Positions 58,461 to 64,000 of a DNA stretch of 64,000 nt are shown here, in pieces. The notes under the pieces are model-generated. The model worked only from the letters and a program-made list of their open reading frames with translations. It did not search any database and was not told the DNA's origin. The position numbers were made by a program, and so were the translations under genes. Origin of the DNA: Terfezia claveryi (lineage: Eukaryota; Ascomycota; Pezizomycetes; Pezizales; Pezizaceae); the NCBI GenBank assembly GCA_015179025.1, contig WHUX01000055.1:186001-250000 (forward strand), read 5' to 3'. Position 1 is the first letter of the stretch. Each line of letters begins with the position of its first letter.

Positions 58461-60074
58461 AGGATTTTTTTCATTTTTTTCATTTGACATACGTTCCAAG
58501 GCACTCTTATATACTCTTTTTGATTTTTATGTATCTAGCTTGAGGTATTCAAAAATATATGTCAGGTTGACGGTCCCTCGCTGCCGAAATTGTGCGAACA
58601 AGGATGGCACGTTCTTGTATAAGCAAGTATGTATTTGATCAGCTTAAAACTACCTGGACGGTTGAATGTTGCGTGTTGAATGTTGCGTGTTGAATGGTCA
58701 ACAGGATATAATGGAGGATGGTACCGGGCACGAAAGGCTACGTATACTGGGCTTCATAATCTGGATTATCTTCTGGATAGGGGGTGAAGGACAACAAATG
58801 GTGGAATAGGGATTGGAATCGAGTACGCTCGGTTGGGATATAAATGGCACTTTAATGACCATTCAAGGGTGGGCATGAACATGGCTAGTAATTGAAGGAG
58901 GAAGTGGTTCTGGCATGGGAATGTTGACATCATTTTCTTAGGGTGTTTGGCTCTTTCCTTCTGTAGAAAATCTATAAGTTTTCTATACGATCCATGAATG
59001 AATGGAGTTTCAGAAGTCCCAAATTTACTAACGGATGTTGAATCAACAGGCCATGTTATAAAATTTGAAGGACTTAAATTTTTATGTTGTTTTAATAATA
59101 TAAAACACGATCGATTTGACTGCCTAGATCGTCGTACTCCTTATAATTCATAACCAGGAGACTACAGAATCTCTCAAATTTCATAAAGGCAAAAACCCTT
59201 GGATTCTATAACATTTCAAGACGGTTTTGATATATTTAAAACTTTCTATGTCAAAACCTTTTAAATTTATAGAATTCAAGTGATCTTTACAAATGTAGGA
59301 ATTTAGTTTTATTGTTATATCTAAACCAAGTAGAGATAATTTTAATAATTTTAGAATACCTATGTCGTAAAGATGAGAACCTTCATATCTTAATCTACTG
59401 GATTCGTCTTTCTTATCATTATTAAGAAGTGGTTTGAAATGTTTTATAATGTCACACACTTGGATATTGGACGAGCTGGAGGAGAAGGAGGGAAAAAAAA
59501 AAAAAAGCACCCTAAATATATTGTTGATTTCATATCCCTAAAGTGTATATAAAGAGGAGAGGGTAAGCCTAAGAGGCTGAATATCTATTGATTTCAACAA
59601 GATATACTTAGAAGCCTTTAACAGTACTAAATAAATTTTTAAAATTCTTGTAATTTATTTTGCGAAGCGGGAAGAAGAGACATCGATATATTTGATTGGA
59701 AGTCTCAATTTAAATCTAGCAGATTCATATTTGCATCAAAAAATTCCTGGATTTTGAGTACTCCTCAGGATTTAAATCCTGTGGACGATTTCTAGGTATG
59801 ATAACTGGCGTTTCTCAAGGGGATGGAATTTTGAGGGTTCAATATAATTTATCATTAATTTACATTCCCAGGATGACCCTGATATTTTTCCTTACAGTAA
59901 GACCTAGGAAAAATTCAAAAGAAGAAATGAAGATAATCCTGGATAACAAACTGAAGTAAGGTTGGCTAATTGGGCAAGCTAGCATAGGTAAAATGTACTC
60001 CTAAATTACAACTAGAATAGCTTGTTATTATATGTATTGAGTTCGGGGATTCCCTTCTTTCCCATACCCAATAT
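58461..60074. other. AT-rich region without a supported gene
   Basis: Contains a 14-bp tandem repeat (58661-58697). It is AT-rich, especially 59000-59520. A minus-strand frame of 109 codons (59181-59510) ends in poly-T-derived Phe/Ser and is not recognised; its Leu/Ile/Lys-rich composition follows the base bias. Confidence 0.5.
58661..58697. repeat. 14-bp tandem repeat, 2.6 copies
   Basis: GTTGAATGTTGCGT is repeated perfectly twice, followed by a partial third copy. Confidence 0.9.
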
Positions 60075-61100
60075 CTAGCACTCAGTGCAATGACTGAGGG
60101 AAATAGAGAAGCCATGATCAAACAATGCTTCAAGTGTCAGTAAGTTTACTATTCGATTTACCATCGCTAGCAAATCTGCCTCGCCCTGGGAGAAGCCGAC
60201 AACAATCTGGATAATCATTTTGAGTAAAAGTCGAAGTTTCAAGAGTCGTAAACATTGGCTCGCTGATTCCATCGCTTCAGACCCTGGATGAAGACTGAAC
60301 TAGAAACCTAGTGACAGCTGTAATCACCATCTTCACCCACTTAACGGATCTGGTTGAAATCTTACTGGCAGCATTATTGATGTCAATTGCCATGAGTTTT
60401 TGATCTTTTGGCCCTCAATAAAGATCCTCCATTGTTCGAGGTGCGGTTCAGAGTATGCCTTCTGGAACTGTCGTAGCTGCTCGTTTTCCGCTCTCACACG
60501 GTCGTCGCCCCGTTTCTGAAGTTGCAATGAGCTCCTGTACGACACAATTGCGGCTACAGATGTGGAGGGAACACGAGCAATATTCTCTGTGACCTCCTCG
60601 TATTCCGCATAATCTGTGATGCTGTTATGCTACACGCAAATGAATCAAGCGATTCAAATCCTGTACATAGCCGCTCGAGTGACTTACTTCGATGTCATAA
60701 GCAAAGTCAACCCAATGTACCCTTATGTGCCTCAAAGGTTGTACTAATCATTTCAGCTTCCTTTTCTTTCCCTAGAGCCCACTTCCAACTACGCCAGTGG
60801 AACGACATCTTGGGAATCGGGTTTAGTTGAAGGAGCATTGTAGAAACCTCGTTAGCAACATTAAGATGGTAACCGGAGAGTCTCGGACATCATTGATAGA
60901 AAATATAAATTTTTCTTGCTAAAGCGGGAAGCGCTATCGATTCGGATTTGATCAGACCACCATTGGAAACCCAACAACACTAGATGTAACTGACAGTGCA
61001 AACTCAACCATTATGGCGCTTCATTTCCTTGGGTCTTTGCAACTCAGGGTTTATGATCCAGGAAAGAAACGGCTGAGTACTTACCAGGTAGATCAGGAGT
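60075..61100 (-). CDS. Partial multi-exon gene of unknown function (or young pseudogene)
   Basis: Not recognised. Coding-like segments with matching splice signals on the minus strand are: about 61130-61086, ending at a GTAAGT donor (61084); 60847-60721, beginning MLLQLNPIPKMSFHWRSWKW a few codons in; a short WVDFAYDIE segment ending at 60688 with a GTAAGT donor; and 60629 to about 60334 after a GTGTAG acceptor, rich in charged helix (QKRGDDRVRAENEQLRQF). A last candidate segment is 60272-60075. The link between 60721 and the WVDFAYDIE segment is out of frame, so either a junction is missed or the gene carries a frameshift. The first exon was not found. The 60629 exon looks like a coiled region of a soluble protein. 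Confidence 0.45.
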
Positions 61101-61141
61101 TCACATTCGTTGTTTTCAGGGCCGTCCTCAGCCTCGCCAAG

Positions 61142-62011
61142 TTAGTGCCTGCTGCTGCAGGAGTGTCTAATGTTTTGTTTTCCCCTTAATCCGTTACTTT
61201 GTATCCTGCGGGAAGTTAGGAGACAGAAGTAATTGATATTGTCGGTAATACAGCTGTTGCTCAGCCTCCATTGGTATATGAATAGGTATACTCTGGATGG
61301 GCAAGAACTAATAAAGAAAATGGCTATTAAGGTTTTTAGCTCATTGAAATGTTTACGGACTTTTCCTACCCCACTCAAATTTACCTGTACATACAGCGCG
61401 TGGGGGAAAGTTATTGTGCACCAATCTGCAGATGTAGTTTAAGTACCATACCTCCTTGTTGCTATGGTACCGGTACCTGTTAAGCATGGACTGTAGCTTG
61501 GCAACCCGTCAACGATTACCTATTCAGGTACTGAGTAATTTCACGTGCTTATCACTTTTTTTCATAAGTTTTTCATTATAGATTTAATCAACCCGAGCAG
61601 AGATACAAGCACGGATTTCTAGACAAAATTGAATTCAGTATGTAACAAAATCCGGATTAAGTTATATTCCGGGTTGGTCACGGGCTCTGCTATACTAATT
61701 GGACTGCCTGCACGTTTTAGGCCTCCTGGGATTTCCAAAAGGATGGGTTAGTCTTATGAAACTATCATCATATCATAACATTTATGTCTCTTTGTATACG
61801 TAGTTATAAATAGCTCATACATCTTAGTCTCATACATCTTAGTTCATATAATAAAAGTTTTTCTGGGGGTTGCATATTCGTACTGTGTACACAAATCAAT
61901 CATTCAAATCGATCCTGCCAAGTCAAATCTTGTCATGTATGTATGAATGTTAAACAATCACATGGTTGCAAATGATAAGAATCAATTTATCTGGTTGACA
62001 TTAAATCTAAA
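61142..62011. other. Region upstream of the Sin3-like fragment
   Basis: No supported gene. The sequence is AT-rich; it may still hold upstream exons of the minus-strand gene at 60075-61100, but I could not connect any. Confidence 0.4.
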
Positions 62012-63031
62012 ATGGGCCAGTCAACCCTTCAATGTCTCTCAGTCGCTCACCCGTCGGTTGCTCCACTTCCAGGCATGCAGAAAGGTGCAATCAGTCACGG
62101 TCCACCTCCACCACAGCAAACTGCCAGTAATCCTCCGCCTGAAGGACCGTCTCAAGGCTCCCCGCCTCACACTGGCATGCCACAAGCTGGAAGCGGCCAG
62201 CCCATGGGGGGGCTACCTGGAGCATCAGGAGGAATACCTCAAAGGCCCGTGCCTCCTCAGCAAAATGGTCCACTGACCCCACCCGCCCCTCCCCATGCAA
62301 CGACAGTGCCGCATATGATTTCCGCCCTGAATCCTCCGAATGGCCTAGGGGGCCCACCAATCTCTCCTGCACCTCTGCAGCATTCTTCTATAATTACCAA
62401 TACTCAACAGCTACAGGCCGCTCCGACATCGGCCAATGGACGTGTTGCTCCGGTCCTGAATGTGGGATACCTTTTTCATTCACTCAATATCACCCAACCC
62501 CTCTCCGGTAGAGCACAGCCACGGCTAGCTTGTCATATCTCTGCACATCATCCCTACGATGATGACCCACCTTTTCCAGGTGCGGTAGCGACAGAGCTGG
62601 CAGCAAGTGCCGGTATAATTTCTGGTATGCATGGTGCTTACAACCCTCGTACTGTAAAGGATGCACTAGCCTATCTCGATCAGATCAAGTTGCAATGTGC
62701 GAATCAACCCGAGGTTTACAATGAGTTTTTAGACATCATGAACGACTTTAAGGCGCAAGTGTAAGTTTAAAGCTTCGTGTTGCGTTGGCCCGCTGCAGTG
62801 CGAGGATGCACAGCGGCCACATTTGGCTCAGCCTTTTTGCATAGCTAACGTTAGGACAGGATTGACACACCTTGCGTTATTGAAAAGATTTCAACTTTGT
62901 TTTCTGGACATTGTGGTCTAATACGTGGTTTTAATCTATTTCTGCCTGCTGGATACAGTATTGAGTGCTCTGATGACCACAGAGATACCTATATTCGTGT
63001 TACTACACCACAGGGAATTACACATCAGTGA
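62012..63031 (+). pseudogene. Truncated Sin3-like copy: Pro-rich N-terminus and PAH1 domain only
   Basis: Two segments, 62012-62760 and 62860-63031, are joined by a GTAAGT/ACAG intron (99 nt, GCTAACG branch) and would encode 306 residues. The C-terminal 100 residues match the first paired amphipathic helix domain of Sin3: [50 protein letters not shown], then [14 protein letters not shown] and IRVTTPQG. Full Sin3 corepressors are several times longer, with further PAH domains and a histone-deacetylase interaction region; none follow here, and a stop at 63029 ends the frame just after PAH1. Near the start the better Sin3-like reading (GPVNPSMSLSRSP) is in another frame, suggesting an indel at about 62055. 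The retained intron means a DNA-level partial duplication. It could still make a short PAH1 protein. Confidence 0.75.
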
Positions 63032-64000
63032 CGTCGGTTTGCTCCTTAGTTAGTGCATTTGTTTTTACTAATCTTGAGCATTATCTTTTCTGCGTCGGAA
63101 GCAAGGACAGGATCATGGGTGAGAGGGATATATGGGTCACCAGACTGTTATATAGAGTGTTTGCACATTGAAAGCTTGATGATCAGGAAACGCAAGATCT
63201 GGTTCACAGATTCTGGTGAAACGGCAAGCCAAGCTTGACCTGGGGCCGGCGGAGGGAGTTAGAATTAGAAGGTTGCAACCCTCCAGCATTACTCCGTAGT
63301 CCTTTTCTATGCCCTGTATCAATCTTATCCATGTCCGTCTCTCTCAGTACGTGTGCGTATCCGTTATAAGCATATTTACCCCGTCCTGGAAATTATGCTG
63401 GTAACAGGAGTTTACTGTAGTCTGGCCACAATAGGGCATGCCTACAGGTATTCTTTTCTTTTGTGAACCAGTACTCGTATTTAAATTATCTGTTCATGAC
63501 GACACTTGATCGTGGCTGGCTCGTCATGGTCCCCTTTGGGGCCGCATACTAGAAATGAGCATATATTTTTTTTTTTTAAAAAAAAAGGCCCTAAGAACGA
63601 GGCCGGCAGCCTTGATTTCATTGACAATGTTGTAAAATTATTTATCTGGAAAGGCCGTACTCTTGCCCTGTGAAGGATTGCAAGTACTAACGAAACTTTA
63701 CCTGGAACTGGTAACACAGTCTAAAGGTACTGATAGTCAAGCATATACAATAAGTAATAATAGAGAAGATATGAAAAGAAACTATCAAGATTATTATGTA
63801 GCTATTGTGGAGCATATTATCATAATCTGCCAACCTATCTGCAGCATTCGGTGGAAGATAGACATGTCGAAGGAATTTTTTTTTGCGTGCAGAGGATACA
63901 TTGTTTGCACATAATATGAGTACTAGGGCAGGTCGATAGTGTCTAATGTGGTCGTCTCGCATATCGTGGAAGAATCCAGCAGAAAATGGTATAGTGCTAT
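63032..64000. other. Region downstream of the Sin3-like fragment
   Basis: No gene is supported. It contains a SINE 3' fragment (63512-63587) and a TAGTCTGG motif near 63420 without a clear duplication. Confidence 0.5.
63512..63587 (+). mobile_element. SINE-like 3' fragment
   Basis: Contains GTGGCTGGCTCGTCATGG, the hairpin GGTCCCC/GGGGCC, GCATACTAGAAATGAG and a T/A tail, as in the other family members. Confidence 0.65.

Noticed and set aside
59181..59510. 109-codon minus-strand frame, considered as a mitochondrial insertion or homing endonuclease
   Set aside because: No LAGLIDADG or GIY-YIG motif; the composition follows local AT bias and a T-tract.
1..64000. CRISPR arrays, tRNA or rRNA genes, and bacterial-type operons
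   Set aside because: No regularly spaced repeats, no cloverleaf with proper A and B boxes, and no rRNA were found. Genes have eukaryotic introns.

Overview
The window looks like nuclear DNA of a filamentous ascomycete (Pezizomycotina). Introns are short (about 47-113 nt, one near 280 nt) with GT-AG ends and CTAAC-type branch sites. Recognisable products are typical fungal ones: a long-chain alcohol oxidase, an AA11-type copper oxidase, a Pff1-type vacuolar protease and Sin3. About ten genes in 64 kb, with long AT-rich gaps full of degraded transposons, recalls the expanded genomes of Pezizales such as truffles. That taxonomic placement is inference only.

Layout. 0.4-8.4 kb: an FAD-dependent long-chain alcohol oxidase (two exons) and a 1354-residue Ser/Arg-rich protein with a possible microtubule plus-end motif. 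10.5-11.3 kb: a secreted AA11-like lytic polysaccharide monooxygenase. 13.4-15.7 kb: an unrecognised minus-strand gene. 17.5-21.3 kb: two divergently transcribed, unrecognised membrane-protein genes; the minus one begins with tandemly duplicated exon-intron units. 25.9-26.9 kb: a Nudix hydrolase. 30.4-32.5 kb: a BTB/POZ-like protein. 32.5-43.2 kb: a gene-poor block with retroposons and a LINE remnant. 43.2-45.3 kb: a J-domain protein with a long charged repeat tail. 53.4-57.0 kb: the Pff1-type vacuolar membrane M28 protease in six exons. 57.6-58.5 kb: a dead Tc1/mariner transposase (DD34E). 60.1-61.1 kb: exons of an unrecognised gene. 62.0-63.0 kb: a truncated copy of the N-terminus and PAH1 domain of Sin3.

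The most unusual content is repetitive. (1) A family of ultrashort insertions (9-33 bp) all starts or ends with TAGTCTGG / CCAGACTA; each of eight examples is flanked by a direct repeat of 8-10 bp. I do not recognise this as a known element. (2) A SINE-like family has at least seven copies here. Two have perfect 14-15 bp target-site duplications, and the 3' hairpin keeps its pairing through compensating changes. (3) There are two foldback elements, and a 711-bp TA-flanked MITE with pogo-like ends. (4) Small fragments of pogo, Tc1 and LINE proteins are scattered around.

The genes do not form an obvious pathway or cluster. The oxidase, LPMO, protease, J-protein and Nudix genes look like independent housekeeping or secreted functions. 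The 17-21 kb and 60-61 kb loci look like accessory genes. All exon models were built by eye from splice signals and frame continuity.
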